DNA from: Odoribacter lunatus
Lineage (GTDB): Bacteria; Bacteroidota; Bacteroidia; Bacteroidales; Marinifilaceae
Direction: 5' to 3'
DNA: 42,814 nt
Assembly: GCF_943193135.1 (NCBI RefSeq)
Contig: NZ_CALPCZ010000022.1
Coordinates: forward strand, 1 to 42,814
Below are positions 8,216 to 17,490 of this stretch, in pieces. Position 1 is the stretch's first letter. Each line of letters starts with the position of its first letter. The notes beneath the pieces are model-generated. The model made no database searches. It was given only the letters and a program-made list of their open reading frames with translations, and had not been told where the DNA came from. The translations under genes and the position numbers were made by a program.

Positions 8216-9355
8216 TTATTTACCATATTCCGCCCGCAGACAGCTTACCATTCCGGCTGCAAAACGGCGGGATGCTCCCGCTGCACCTAAACGGCGGTTG
8301 AGTTCATCATAATCAGACAACATCCGTTGTCTCTTCTCCCCATTCTCCAATATTTCCGAAAGTTCCGCCCGCAAGTTTTTAGCATTCAGTTTCTGCATCA
8401 GAAGTTCTTTTACAACTTCCCGACCCATAATCAAATTAACCAGCGATATGTACTTTACTTTCACAAAAACCTTAAACAAAAAGTAGCTTAAAGCCCCACC
8501 TTCTCCACTATAACACACAATTTCCGGTATTTTCAGAATAGCGGTCTCCAATGTAGCAGTTCCGGAAGTAACCAACGCCGCCGTTGCCTGCTGTAACAAT
8601 CGGTATGTCCGACCATACACTACCGGAATGGCCCTCCCCCGCAAATAAGGGGCATAATCCTCCGCTGTCATAGAGGGCGCTCCTGCTATTACAAATTGAT
8701 AATCGGGGAAACAATCAACCATTTCCAGCATTTTAGGCAATACATGCTTTAATTCCTGTTTGCGGCTTCCTGCCAACAAAGCTATAATCGGTTTGGAAGC
8801 AAGCCGATTGGAAGCGACAAATTCATCAAATGTCTCTTCTCTGTACGGACGTTCACAAATGGCATCCATCAACGGATTTCCCTCATAATAGACTTGATAA
8901 TTATATTGCTTGTAAAAATCGACCTCAAAAGGGAAAATAACATACATGCGATCGATGTATTTCTTGATTTTCTTCACTCGCCCCGTATTCCACGCCCACA
9001 ACTTCGGAGAAATATAGTAAAAGATTTTAATTCCGGCTTTCTTAGCCAAACGGGCTATCCTAAGATTAAAGCCGGCATAATCGACCAGAATCAACACATC
9101 CGGTTGCCACGCAATAATATCTTTACTGCACATACAGATGTTCTCTTTAATCCTCCCCAAATTCTTCAATACGGTAAGAAAGCCCATGATTGCCGTATCC
9201 TTGTAATGACGTACAATATCACACCCCGCCTCCCGCATCAAATTCCCCCCCCAACCCCGTACTTCGGCCGCCTTATCCTCTTCCCGCAGTCCCTTTATAA
9301 GATTGGAAGCATGCAAGTCACCCGATGCTTCTCCCGCTATAATATAATATCTCAT
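8216..9355 (-). CDS. lpxB: Lipid-A-disaccharide synthase (LpxB)
   Basis: LpxB joins UDP-2,3-diacylglucosamine and lipid X at the inner membrane face, forming the lipid A disaccharide. The 379-residue length fits the family. The N-terminus contains IIAGEASGDLHASNLI, the signature of LpxB. Further conserved parts are YYISPKLWAW and LLAGSRKQELKHVLP, and the C-terminal TSGTATLETAIL motif of the GT19 fold. It is the first gene of a two-gene leftward unit with its own promoter, divergent from mtaB. Confidence 0.95.
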   Translation of the reverse strand: MRYYIIAGEASGDLHASNLIKGLREEDKAAEVRGWGGNLMREAGCDIVRHYKDTAIMGFLTVLKNLGRIKENICMCSKDIIAWQPDVLILVDYAGFNLRIARLAKKAGIKIFYYISPKLWAWNTGRVKKIKKYIDRMYVIFPFEVDFYKQYNYQVYYEGNPLMDAICERPYREETFDEFVASNRLASKPIIALLAGSRKQELKHVLPKMLEMVDCFPDYQFVIAGAPSMTAEDYAPYLRGRAIPVVYGRTYRLLQQATAALVTSGTATLETAILKIPEIVCYSGEGGALSYFLFKVFVKVKYISLVNLIMGREVVKELLMQKLNAKNLRAELSEILENGEKRQRMLSDYDELNRRLGAAGASRRFAAGMVSCLRAEYGK

Positions 9356-9389
9356 AACTTTTAATTATAACTCCCCATATCTTAGCACG

Positions 9390-9397
9390 CAAAGGTA
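9390..9397 (-). promoter_or_regulatory. Promoter -7 box for lpxB
   Basis: Read leftward, TACCTTTG (9397-9390) matches TAnnTTTG, 35 bases before the lpxB ATG. The upstream box is not clear. Confidence 0.5.
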
Positions 9398-9417
9398 AAA
9401 AATACCCTCAAAATAAT

Positions 9418-9425
9418 TACTTTTG
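9418..9425 (+). promoter_or_regulatory. Promoter -7 box for mtaB
   Basis: TACTTTTG at 9418-9425 lies 27 bases before the mtaB ATG and is divergent from the lpxB box at 9397-9390. Confidence 0.55.
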
Positions 9426-9452
9426 CGCCCGAATTAAGTCAGAACAACATAT

Positions 9453-10736
9453 ATGATTCTCTCCGGGAAAAAAGCGGCATATATCACCTTGGGGTGTAAA
9501 TTAAACTTTTCCGAAACATCCACAATACGGCATAGTTTGGAGAATGCAGGAGTAATAACCGTCAATGAAAAAGAAGAAGCCGACATATTTGTCATCAATA
9601 CGTGTAGCGTCACCGACGTCGCCGAACGCAAAGGACGACAGGTTATCCGAAAAATCATTCACCATAATCCGGACGCCTATGTCGTTGTCGTAGGATGTTA
9701 TGCTCAGCTCCGGGCAAAGGAAATCATGCAAATCGAAGGCGTCAACTTGGTATTAGGCGCCCATGAAAAATTCAAAGTAGAAGAATACTTACGCTTTTAT
9801 GATGCTCGCCAACAACAAGAACCACATTCCTGTGATATTTTTAAATTAGGAAACTTTGACCTGGCTTGTTCTTTTGGTGACCGCACCCGATGCTTCCTCA
9901 AAATACAGGATGGTTGCGACTACTTTTGCAGTTATTGTACCATTCCCTATGCCAGAGGGAAAAGCCGAAGCGCCACAATCCGACAAGTTGTTGAGACGGC
10001 CAAGTCTGTTGCAACAAAAGGCGTCAAAGAAATTATTTTAACCGGAGTTAATACCGGTGACTTCGGAAGAGGCACCCAAGAGAATTTCTTTGAGCTCCTC
10101 CAAGCATTAGACAAAGTAGAAGAAATTGAGAGATTTCGTATTTCCTCTATTGAACCCAATTTACTTACGGACGACATCATTCATTTTATTGCAAATTCCG
10201 TCCGTTTCATGCCTCACTTCCACATCCCTCTTCAATCCGGAAGCAATGAAGTCCTTCGCCTAATGAAACGCCGGTATCCCAGAGAATTGTTTGCGGAAAA
10301 AATAAATACCATCAGAACCCTATTACCCGACGCATTCATCGGCGTTGATGTCATTGCCGGCATGAGAGGAGAAACCTTAGCGTATTTCGAGGATGCTTTT
10401 TCATTCATTTCCAAACTGGACATTTCCCGCTTACATGTATTCCCGTATTCCGAACGACAAGGAACGAAAGCACTTGAAATAAAAGAAATCGTCCCTCCTA
10501 CGGAAAAACATCAAAGAGTAGAAGCTCTACTAAAATTATCCGAACAAAAACTAAATCAGTTTTACGCCCGATTCATTGGCAAAACCCGCAATGTTCTATT
10601 TGAAGAGCATCATGCCCAAGGGATGATTGGAGGATTTACAGACAATTACATCCGAATTGAAAAAGAATTTGACGCTTCATTAATCAACCAAATCGTACCG
10701 GTCACGATAACCCCAGAATTATTAGGAAAAGACTAA
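9453..10736 (+). CDS. mtaB: tRNA t6A37 methylthiotransferase (MtaB)
   Basis: A radical-SAM enzyme that adds a methylthio group to t6A37 of ANN-decoding tRNAs. The N-terminal domain has the three cysteines of the auxiliary cluster (TLGCKLNFSE, INTCSV and VVGCYAQ). The radical-SAM cluster motif is CDYFCSYC. A short TRAM-like C-terminal part follows. At 427 residues it has the normal length. The absence of a long C-terminal extension and the GCKLN start favour MtaB over MiaB or RimO. It is a single gene with its own promoter. Confidence 0.88.
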   Translation: MILSGKKAAYITLGCKLNFSETSTIRHSLENAGVITVNEKEEADIFVINTCSVTDVAERKGRQVIRKIIHHNPDAYVVVVGCYAQLRAKEIMQIEGVNLVLGAHEKFKVEEYLRFYDARQQQEPHSCDIFKLGNFDLACSFGDRTRCFLKIQDGCDYFCSYCTIPYARGKSRSATIRQVVETAKSVATKGVKEIILTGVNTGDFGRGTQENFFELLQALDKVEEIERFRISSIEPNLLTDDIIHFIANSVRFMPHFHIPLQSGSNEVLRLMKRRYPRELFAEKINTIRTLLPDAFIGVDVIAGMRGETLAYFEDAFSFISKLDISRLHVFPYSERQGTKALEIKEIVPPTEKHQRVEALLKLSEQKLNQFYARFIGKTRNVLFEEHHAQGMIGGFTDNYIRIEKEFDASLINQIVPVTITPELLGKD

Positions 10737-10767
10737 CTTTTTCCTTCAACTAACAGTTTCCTCAATG

Positions 10768-10798
10768 TTTGAATTTTAGTCAAATTATTGTACTTTTG
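10768..10798 (+). promoter_or_regulatory. Promoter of the epimerase-nhaA unit
   Basis: TTTG (10768-10771) and TACTTTTG (10791-10798) are 19 bases apart, an almost perfect Bacteroidetes promoter, 25 bases before the epimerase ATG. Confidence 0.8.
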
Positions 10799-10823
10799 GA
10801 GGCCGTAATTATTTTTAACAATC

Positions 10824-11840
10824 ATGAATATTTTCATTACAGGTACTGCCGGTTTTATAGGCTCATTTCTCGCTGAAGCTTTAGCAAAACAAGGCCATCA
10901 AATCTACGGTATCGATTCTATTAATGACTATTACGACATCAACCTAAAAAAAGCCCGGCTGAAAAAAGGCGGTATTCACAACCCGTCCTACAATCAGGAA
11001 ATCACTTCCTCTACATTACCGAACTATCGTTTCAGACAAATAGATTTATGCGACAACGAACAGTTGGAAAATATTTTCCAAAACAATCATTTTGATTGCA
11101 TCATTAACCTTGCCGCACAAGCCGGAGTACGGTACAGCCTCCAAAATCCCCAAGCCTATATCCATAGTAACATCGAAGGATTTATAAATTTATTGGAATG
11201 TTGCCGGCTCCATCAATGTTCCCACTTCATATATGCGTCGTCTTCATCCGTCTACGGCAACTCTTCACACACTCCTTTTAACGAAACAGAGCGAGTAGAC
11301 CAGCCGATAAGCTTATACGCTGCTACAAAAAAAAGCAATGAACTTATGGCGTACACATATTCCCATCTATACGGAATTCAAACTATCGGGCTCCGTTTCT
11401 TCACCGTATACGGGCCCTACGGACGTCCGGACATGGCACCCATACTATTTGCCAACGCTATAAAAAACAAACAGCCTATACGTATTTTCAACAACGGCAA
11501 TTTATCCCGCGATTTTACATACATTGACGACATTATCGAAGGAATTATAAAAATAACCGAACATCCCGAACAAGCGAGCCAAAATACAACCGATGCTCCG
11601 GCTGTAGTATATAACATCGGGCACGGCTCCCCCACTCCTCTCATGGAATTCATACATACCCTTGAAAAATACCTTAATCAAGAAGCACAAAAAGAATTCA
11701 TCGAGATGCAACCGGGTGACGTTTATCAAACATGGGCAGACACCCGCAAATTAAAACAAGATTTCAAATACACGCCTTCCACACCTTTAGAAGAAGGAAT
11801 AAAACAATTCACCGAATGGCATAAAAACTTTTATAAATAA
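10824..11840 (+). CDS. NAD-dependent UDP-glucuronate 4-epimerase-type protein
   Basis: A short-chain dehydrogenase/epimerase of the nucleotide-sugar group, likely converting UDP-glucuronate to UDP-galacturonate for surface polysaccharides. The NAD-binding motif is GTAGFIG near residue 8. Next come IDSINDYYD and the catalytic YAATKKSNE (Tyr and Lys of YxxxK), with the upstream serine in SSSSVYG. The 338-residue length and the VYGPYGRPDMAP and QPGDVYQTWAD segments are characteristic of the UDP-glucuronate epimerase subgroup. UDP-glucose epimerase is less likely. It is followed after 9 bases by nhaA, so the two may share a transcript. Confidence 0.85.
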   Translation: MNIFITGTAGFIGSFLAEALAKQGHQIYGIDSINDYYDINLKKARLKKGGIHNPSYNQEITSSTLPNYRFRQIDLCDNEQLENIFQNNHFDCIINLAAQAGVRYSLQNPQAYIHSNIEGFINLLECCRLHQCSHFIYASSSSVYGNSSHTPFNETERVDQPISLYAATKKSNELMAYTYSHLYGIQTIGLRFFTVYGPYGRPDMAPILFANAIKNKQPIRIFNNGNLSRDFTYIDDIIEGIIKITEHPEQASQNTTDAPAVVYNIGHGSPTPLMEFIHTLEKYLNQEAQKEFIEMQPGDVYQTWADTRKLKQDFKYTPSTPLEEGIKQFTEWHKNFYK

Positions 11841-11849
11841 TACAAAATC

Positions 11850-13211
11850 ATGTCACAATCAACTTTTTCACAATTTATGAATAAAGACCTCCTCAAAGTA
11901 CCTATTCGTCTTTTTATGAAAGCAAAGGTCAATAGTGGAGTTATCTTACTTGTAGTGGCTGCTATCGCAATGATTATAGCCAACTCACCTTTCAGCAGTC
12001 AATACCATGCGTTACTTTCTCAGGAAGTTGTTCTTAGATTCGGCAACTTCAATCTCTTCCAAGCCCATGGACACAACATGAATCTGCTAGAGTTCATTAA
12101 CGACGCATTGATGACAATATTCTTTTTTTCCGTAGGCTTGGAAATTAAACGCGAAACTCTCGTCGGTGAGTTATCCTCACTCCGCAAAGCTTTATTGCCT
12201 GTTATTGCAGCATGCGGAGGTATGATTCTGCCGGTTCTATTATTCTTCCTCATCAGTCCCAGCGGTGCAGCCGCCAAAGGCGCAGCCATTCCGATGGCGA
12301 CAGATATTGCTTTCTCATTAGGAGTATTATCCCTATTAGGCAAAAAAGTACCCTTAAGTTTGAAAATCTTTTTAACAACTTTTGCTGTGGCCGACGATAT
12401 TGGCGGCATTATTGTAATTGGAGTCTTTTACAGTAGTGGCATCATCCTAAAATATCTGCTTTGGTCTCTTTTGGTCATCGGTATTTTATACATCGGAAAC
12501 AGATTGAATATTTATAGCAAACTATTTTACATCTTTTTCGGTGTTATCATTTGGTACCTATTCCTTAACTCAGGTATCCACCCCACGATAGCCGGAGTAA
12601 TTGTAGCATTTACTGTTCCTGCTCGTCCTAAATTCGACTTAGCTCAATATTCAGAGGATCTCCGCGCTTGTATTGCTCGTCTCCCTGAAAAAATATACGG
12701 AAATCACATGCTAAGTAATACAGAACTGTCCATCTTAAAGCATATCGAATCAGCTTCCGATAAAGTCATCAGTCCTTTGCAATCCTTTGAGGACAATTTA
12801 CATCCATTGGTTAATTACATTGTAATGCCTCTCTTTGCATTCGCTAACGCAAGTATTAACTTTAGCGGATTTAACTTAGATTCCCTCCAAGGAGTCACCA
12901 CTACCTTGTTTTTATCACTAGTATTCGGCAAACTAATCGGTATATTCTCTTTCACATGGCTAGCCACCAAAAGCGGACTTCTGTCTATGCCTGAACGTAT
13001 GAATAACCAATCACTTTTCGGTGTAGCCCTGTTAGGAGGTATCGGTTTTACAGTCTCGCTATTCATTGCCAATTTATCTTATGCAAACATTCCTGAAATT
13101 GGAGCAGAACTTTTAAATCAAGCCAAACTAGGAATCATTTCAGGCTCTGTATTCGCCGGGATATGTGGATATTCAGTTTTAAAACGAGTTCTTAAACCAG
13201 AAAACACTTAA
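11850..13211 (+). CDS. nhaA: Na+/H+ antiporter NhaA
   Basis: NhaA exports sodium in exchange for protons at the inner membrane. The 453-residue protein has about a dozen hydrophobic segments. Family motifs seen are DALMTIFFFSVGLEIKRE, ATDIAFSLGVLSLLGKKVP and FAVADDIGGI, where the adjacent aspartates match the ion-binding pair of the E. coli protein. LLGGIGFTVSLFIANLSY is near the C-terminus. It is longer than the 388-residue E. coli protein because of a hydrophilic segment around residues 265-320, which is common in Bacteroidales homologues. It is 9 bases downstream of the epimerase gene. Confidence 0.95.
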   Translation: MSQSTFSQFMNKDLLKVPIRLFMKAKVNSGVILLVVAAIAMIIANSPFSSQYHALLSQEVVLRFGNFNLFQAHGHNMNLLEFINDALMTIFFFSVGLEIKRETLVGELSSLRKALLPVIAACGGMILPVLLFFLISPSGAAAKGAAIPMATDIAFSLGVLSLLGKKVPLSLKIFLTTFAVADDIGGIIVIGVFYSSGIILKYLLWSLLVIGILYIGNRLNIYSKLFYIFFGVIIWYLFLNSGIHPTIAGVIVAFTVPARPKFDLAQYSEDLRACIARLPEKIYGNHMLSNTELSILKHIESASDKVISPLQSFEDNLHPLVNYIVMPLFAFANASINFSGFNLDSLQGVTTTLFLSLVFGKLIGIFSFTWLATKSGLLSMPERMNNQSLFGVALLGGIGFTVSLFIANLSYANIPEIGAELLNQAKLGIISGSVFAGICGYSVLKRVLKPENT

Positions 13212-13259
13212 GAAATCAACGAATCACGTATTTAAATCCCTAAATATTATTCAGAATTC

Positions 13260-13290
13260 TTTGTGTTTACTAAAAATCTATTTATATTTG
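13260..13290 (+). promoter_or_regulatory. Promoter of tRNA-Ser
   Basis: TTTG (13260-13263) and TATATTTG (13283-13290) are exactly 19 bases apart. The tRNA begins 10 bases later. Confidence 0.8.
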
Positions 13291-13300
13291 CCCCGCAATT

Positions 13301-13385
13301 GGAGAGATGGCAGAGTGGTCGAATGCGGCGGTCTTGAAAACCGTTGAAGGGCAACTTTCCGGGGGTTCGAATCCCTCTCTCTCCG
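13301..13385 (+). tRNA. tRNA-Ser (anticodon UGA)
   Basis: The acceptor arms GGAGAGA (13301-13307) and TCTCTCC (13378-13384) pair perfectly, with G at the discriminator position. The anticodon loop CTTGAAA gives UGA. A long variable arm, typical of serine tRNAs, precedes the T arm GGGGGTTCGAATCCCTC. No CCA is encoded. Its 3' end is the probable attachment site of the accessory region that follows, since a recombinase gene starts about 250 bases downstream. Confidence 0.96.
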
Positions 13386-13410
13386 CGGAGATTTAAATAA
13401 AAGCCAAGAG

Positions 13411-13443
13411 AAACCCTGTAAATTAAAACCTTACAGGGTTTTT
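13411..13443 (+). terminator. Terminator behind tRNA-Ser
   Basis: Arms AAACCCTGTAA (13411-13421) and TTACAGGGTTT (13431-13441) pair perfectly around a 9-base loop and are followed by T residues. Confidence 0.8.
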
Positions 13444-13472
13444 ACTTTTCAGAGGAATAGCAAAAAATGGCA

Positions 13473-13538
13473 AAATTCGGTGACAGTCACAAACAAATTC
13501 GGTGACACTTTCACAATCCAGAAAAATGTCACCGATTT
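13473..13538. repeat. Three short repeats, possible integrase arm sites
   Basis: AAATTCGGTGACA occurs at 13473-13485 and again at 13495-13507, 22 bases apart (about two helical turns). A near copy is inverted at 13527-13538 (TGTCACCGATTT). They lie between the tRNA attachment site and the recombinase gene at 13639, where arm-type binding sites of tyrosine recombinases are usually found. Confidence 0.5.
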
Positions 13539-13638
13539 ACGTGCAAATATTTCATTTTCACACTTTTGCAACATTCTGCATTCCGCTTGGTTCAACGACA
13601 TTTCATACTTTTATCAACCCTAAAACAACTAAAAAAGT

Positions 13639-14871
13639 ATGGAAAGAAGAACCTTTAAAATTCTATTTTTTATCAAAAAGACAAGAGTTTCAAGAAACGG
13701 AGAAGTTCCCGTATTGCTAAGGGTGACCGTAGACGGACTGCGTGCCGAAACGTCCATCAATCTGAAAGTAAATCCCGAATTATGGCACGCCTCCACGGGC
13801 AGGGTATCAGGCACAAACAGAAAATCCGAAGAGTTAAACAACACCTTGGATACCATTAAGCTGAAAGTCATGAAAATCTACCGGGAAATGGAATTTGACG
13901 GCATACGGATTACGGCAAAAGGAATCATCGAGAAATACCTGGGAAAGGATAAGAAATCACAGATGACCCTGCTTAAGGTATTCAAAGAGCACAATGAACG
14001 ATGCGCCCTATTGGCTGGAAAAGACATGTCCCCTGCTACCGTAGAGCGTTACGAGACCAGCTTTCGGCATACCCGGGAATTTATCCGGGAGTGCTTTAAC
14101 AAGGAAGATGTTCTCCTGGAGGAGGTAAATCACAAGTTCATAGTTGATTATGAATTCTTTTTGAAGACAAAGCGCAATTGTTGCCACAACACGGCCACCA
14201 AGTACTTAAAGAACTTTAAAAAGATTATCCGTATCGCCCTGGCTAACGAATGGATAAAAAAAGACCCGTTTGCCAACATCCGCTTTCATCTGGACGAAGT
14301 GGAGCCTGTATTTCTGGAAGACCATGAAATCAAAAAAATAATGGAGAAACCCATCAAGATTGAACGACTGGCAATAGTAAGGGATACGTTCATATTTTGT
14401 TGTTTCACTGGACTGGCCTTTTCGGATGTGAAAGGATTGAAGCGTGAGCATATCGCAATGGACAACAACGGTGCCTTATGGATTCGCAAACGCAGGCAAA
14501 AGACGAACAACATGTGCAACATCCCGTTGCTCGACATCCCCAGACGGATTTTGGAGAAATATAAAGACCACCCATCTTGCGTCAAGAACGGCACCTTGCT
14601 ACCCGTCCCCTGCAATCAGAAGATGAATGCCTATCTGAAAGAGATTGCCGACATCTGTGGGATTGAAAAAGAGCTTAAGACGCATTCAGCCAGACACTCG
14701 TATGCGACGTCCGTATGTCTTGCCAACGGAGTATCCATTGAAAATGTCGCTAAAATGTTAGGACACTCCGACACCAAAATGACACGCCATTACGCCCAGA
14801 TCTTGGATAAAAGCATTATGCGGGACATGACGGGTGTCAACGCAAAATTTTCGATGCAGGGATTAGAATAA
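13639..14871 (+). CDS. Tyrosine recombinase (integrase 1)
   Basis: A 410-residue site-specific recombinase, probably the enzyme that integrates the element at the adjacent tRNA-Ser. It has an N-terminal arm-binding domain, a SAM-like core-binding domain at about residues 110-200 and a C-terminal catalytic domain. The catalytic signatures are HSARHSYAT (H-x-x-R), LGHSD and HYAQI with the nucleophilic tyrosine. The usual first arginine position reads TGLAFSD, without arginine, as known for IntDOT-type Bacteroides integrases. Its position directly behind the tRNA and its rightward orientation fit an element end. It ends 44 bases before the large inverted repeat. Confidence 0.92.
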   Translation: MERRTFKILFFIKKTRVSRNGEVPVLLRVTVDGLRAETSINLKVNPELWHASTGRVSGTNRKSEELNNTLDTIKLKVMKIYREMEFDGIRITAKGIIEKYLGKDKKSQMTLLKVFKEHNERCALLAGKDMSPATVERYETSFRHTREFIRECFNKEDVLLEEVNHKFIVDYEFFLKTKRNCCHNTATKYLKNFKKIIRIALANEWIKKDPFANIRFHLDEVEPVFLEDHEIKKIMEKPIKIERLAIVRDTFIFCCFTGLAFSDVKGLKREHIAMDNNGALWIRKRRQKTNNMCNIPLLDIPRRILEKYKDHPSCVKNGTLLPVPCNQKMNAYLKEIADICGIEKELKTHSARHSYATSVCLANGVSIENVAKMLGHSDTKMTRHYAQILDKSIMRDMTGVNAKFSMQGLE

Positions 14872-14914
14872 ACATGGAAAAGCAACAAAGATTAGACATT
14901 TCAACACGAATATC

Positions 14915-15006
14915 ATGAATCGAGGAATCATAACAATCAGTGAAACGGGGACGTCCGGCATCGTGACCGCCCCCGTTTCACTGATTGTTATGATTCCTCG
15001 GTTCAT
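14915..15006. repeat. 36-bp inverted repeat between convergent integrase genes
   Basis: Left arm 14915-14950 and right arm 14971-15006 are reverse complements over 36 bases with one mismatched pair (T at 14920 against G at 15001). The loop is 20 bases. It lies between the ends of two convergent recombinase genes, so it may act as a shared terminator, but it is far longer than the other terminators here and lacks a T-run. Confidence 0.85.
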
Positions 15007-15026
15007 AGACTCTTTATTTGATATTG

Positions 15027-16247
15027 TTATTTACTGTTGTCTGCTTTTTCGCTGGCAGGTTGTATCTTCCTGCGTTCCATCAGCTTGTCCATATCCTTGG
15101 AGATTTTATCATCGGTTATCCGTGCATACCCCTGCGTTGTCTGAATATTGGAATGCCCCATCATCTTGGCGATACTTTCTATCGGTATGTCCGCTGAAAT
15201 CAAAAAAGTTCCGAAGCTATGCCGACTTTGATGGTAGGACAAGTTCTCCTCCTTCCCTATGATTACACCCAATTCATGAATCTCAAACCACAAGGCATCA
15301 CGGCTGGGAAGCGGAAACACGGGCTGCTCGTCATCAGTCGTGTTATACATTGACAATATCTGTTCCGCTATGGGATGTAACGGGATGAACGCTTCCACCT
15401 TTGTTTTCTTGCGGTTGATACGGATGTAACGTCTGCTGTCCGCGTTCATACCGATATGGTGTGGATGCAGCAGTTTTATATCCACATATGCCAATCCGGT
15501 TAGGCAGGAGAAGATGAAAGCCCGCCTTGCAAGTTCCTGACGTTTGTCATACATCGGCGTAGCAAGAATCGTCTTGAACTCCTCACGGCTGATGTACCTG
15601 TGTTTTGCCTCCGGTTTGGGTTCATATTCCATATCCTCACAAGGGTTTGTACGGATAATTTCCTTATCGACAGCCAGATACAACAGACGGTTCAGCCAAC
15701 ACAGGCAATGGTTCGTTTGTGCAGCACCGAAGTTCTTGTTTTTCTTCAAAAACGCCTTGTAGGCCTTTCCGAAGTCCTCCGTAACCTCTTCGAGGGCGAT
15801 ATCCCTTTTCCCGGAAGAGACGAGAAAGTCCGTCAGGTATTTCTGGTAGTACATGGAGTGGCGATAGGAAGAGGTCGATTCTATTTTTTTGGAGTGTTTC
15901 TTCAGCCGTTCCCTTTCCCATTCTCCCATTTGCAAAAGGGTGGTAGGATGAATGTTGTTCAAGGTGATGTGGTTCTTCAATATCTCTGCACTGACCACGC
16001 CTTGCGATTTCAGTATCTTATTATAGGCTTCTTCTGTCAGTTGCAGATATTCCCGTAAGCGGTTGTTCTCCCTTATGGATTTAATCTCGTTTTTCTTACT
16101 ACTCCAATCTTTCGGCCGGCAATAAATTCCTGTACTTACGACAGTCTGCTTTCCGTCAACAGTTATACGGCACAGTACGGCAGTTGTACCGTCAGCCTTT
16201 ACCTTGCTGCGGTTAATGTAGGGTAATAATGAGAATGTGCTTCGCAT
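15027..16247 (-). CDS. Tyrosine recombinase (integrase 2)
   Basis: A 406-residue site-specific recombinase. The N-terminal segment resembles the arm-binding domain of Bacteroidales integrases (LPYINRSKVKADGTTAVLCR). The catalytic part shows TGLAYVD in place of the first arginine motif, then YHQSRHSFGTF (H-x-x-R variant), MGHSN and GYARI with the nucleophilic tyrosine. It follows integrase 3 by 13 bases on the same strand, so the two are probably made together. Such tandem pairs are common on Bacteroidales mobile elements and may act jointly or on different sites. Confidence 0.9.
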   Translation of the reverse strand: MRSTFSLLPYINRSKVKADGTTAVLCRITVDGKQTVVSTGIYCRPKDWSSKKNEIKSIRENNRLREYLQLTEEAYNKILKSQGVVSAEILKNHITLNNIHPTTLLQMGEWERERLKKHSKKIESTSSYRHSMYYQKYLTDFLVSSGKRDIALEEVTEDFGKAYKAFLKKNKNFGAAQTNHCLCWLNRLLYLAVDKEIIRTNPCEDMEYEPKPEAKHRYISREEFKTILATPMYDKRQELARRAFIFSCLTGLAYVDIKLLHPHHIGMNADSRRYIRINRKKTKVEAFIPLHPIAEQILSMYNTTDDEQPVFPLPSRDALWFEIHELGVIIGKEENLSYHQSRHSFGTFLISADIPIESIAKMMGHSNIQTTQGYARITDDKISKDMDKLMERRKIQPASEKADNSK

Positions 16248-16260
16248 ATTGTTTCCTGTA

Positions 16261-17490
16261 TTAAATGGTTAGTCTGAAATCTCCGGTGGCTTCTATGAAT
16301 TTGTCCATGTCCTCAAAAAGTTTTTTGGGACTGACGCGGGCATATAACTGCGTGGTGGATATGTCGGAATGTCCCAGCATCCTGCTGATGGTCTCAATCG
16401 GCACGCCCGCTTCGAGCGTAATCAGTGAGGCGAAGCTATGCCGGGCCTGATGATAGCACAAGTCATCCTTTATGCCCGCCAATGCCGCCAACGCTTTCAT
16501 ATGCCGTTTCATGTTTGAATGATAAATTGTCGGGAAGAGCGTTTTACGTGTTTCGTCCTTGTATTTTTCAAGCAGGGTCAACGCTTCGGGAAGGAGCTTC
16601 ACGCTCGCCCGATGCTCGTTTTTCTTTCGGCGGTATTTTAGCCATAGCGCTCCGTCCTCGTCCGTAAACAGGTTTTCATTCGTAATGGAAACCACATCGG
16701 CATAGGATACTCCCGTATAACAGGCAAACAGGAAAAGGTCGCGTGCCAGTATATGCGTTTTCCTGTACGGGGGTATTTCCACGTCACGGATTTTCTCGAA
16801 CGATTCCCGACTCAATGCCCGTGGGGTGTGTTCCGATTGTTTAGGCAGGACAAAATGCTGGAAATGGCATTTTTCCGAATATCCTTTCTTGTAAGCAAGA
16901 CGGCATATCTTCTTCAGGATGGCAAGATGATGGCGGACAGTATCAACTGCATAGCCTTTGTTTTCCATGGCAAATGCCTGATAGTCGTGGATGAACTGTT
17001 CCGTCAACTGTCCGAATGCCATATCCTTGACCCGGTATTTGGTTTCGATGAACTCTCCGAGCGTCAGGCGCATATAGTGATAGGAGGGATAAGTGCCTTT
17101 CGCCCGGTCTATGCCGATACGCGCCTTGAGGTCGGCACATACGGCGTCGGTCATTTTCATGAGGGTCACCTGCGTTTCCATGCTGCCTTGAAAAAGGTCT
17201 TTTACGTCGGTGGCGTTGAAATCGGTCTTGCGGGACACGAGGCTGTCGAAAGCCGTATTCACTGCCAAAAGCAACTTTTCTATTTTGGAATTCACTTCGA
17301 TGGCCTCTCTGCTTTTGCCGTTCAGGCGGCTTTCTCGGGGATTCCATAAATCGGGCGTACAAGAAAATTTACAACTGAATTGCGCCATTGTCCGGTTCAC
17401 GGTGATACGTCCCATGACGGGAGCCTTGCCCGACTTGTTCAGTCCGCTCCTTCTAAGGTAGAGCAATACCTTGAATTTTTCTACTTTCAT
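16261..17490 (-). CDS. Tyrosine recombinase (integrase 3)
   Basis: A 409-residue relative of integrase 2 with the same layout. It starts MKVEKFKVLLYLRRSGLN, has a core-binding domain around residues 120-200, and catalytic signatures TGVSYAD, YHQARHSFASL, LGHSD and LYARV (nucleophilic tyrosine). It is the upstream member of the leftward pair. The ATG at 17490 is the first in frame, preceded by AT-rich DNA. The two proteins are clearly diverged, so they are not a recent duplication. Confidence 0.9.
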   Translation of the reverse strand: MKVEKFKVLLYLRRSGLNKSGKAPVMGRITVNRTMAQFSCKFSCTPDLWNPRESRLNGKSREAIEVNSKIEKLLLAVNTAFDSLVSRKTDFNATDVKDLFQGSMETQVTLMKMTDAVCADLKARIGIDRAKGTYPSYHYMRLTLGEFIETKYRVKDMAFGQLTEQFIHDYQAFAMENKGYAVDTVRHHLAILKKICRLAYKKGYSEKCHFQHFVLPKQSEHTPRALSRESFEKIRDVEIPPYRKTHILARDLFLFACYTGVSYADVVSITNENLFTDEDGALWLKYRRKKNEHRASVKLLPEALTLLEKYKDETRKTLFPTIYHSNMKRHMKALAALAGIKDDLCYHQARHSFASLITLEAGVPIETISRMLGHSDISTTQLYARVSPKKLFEDMDKFIEATGDFRLTI

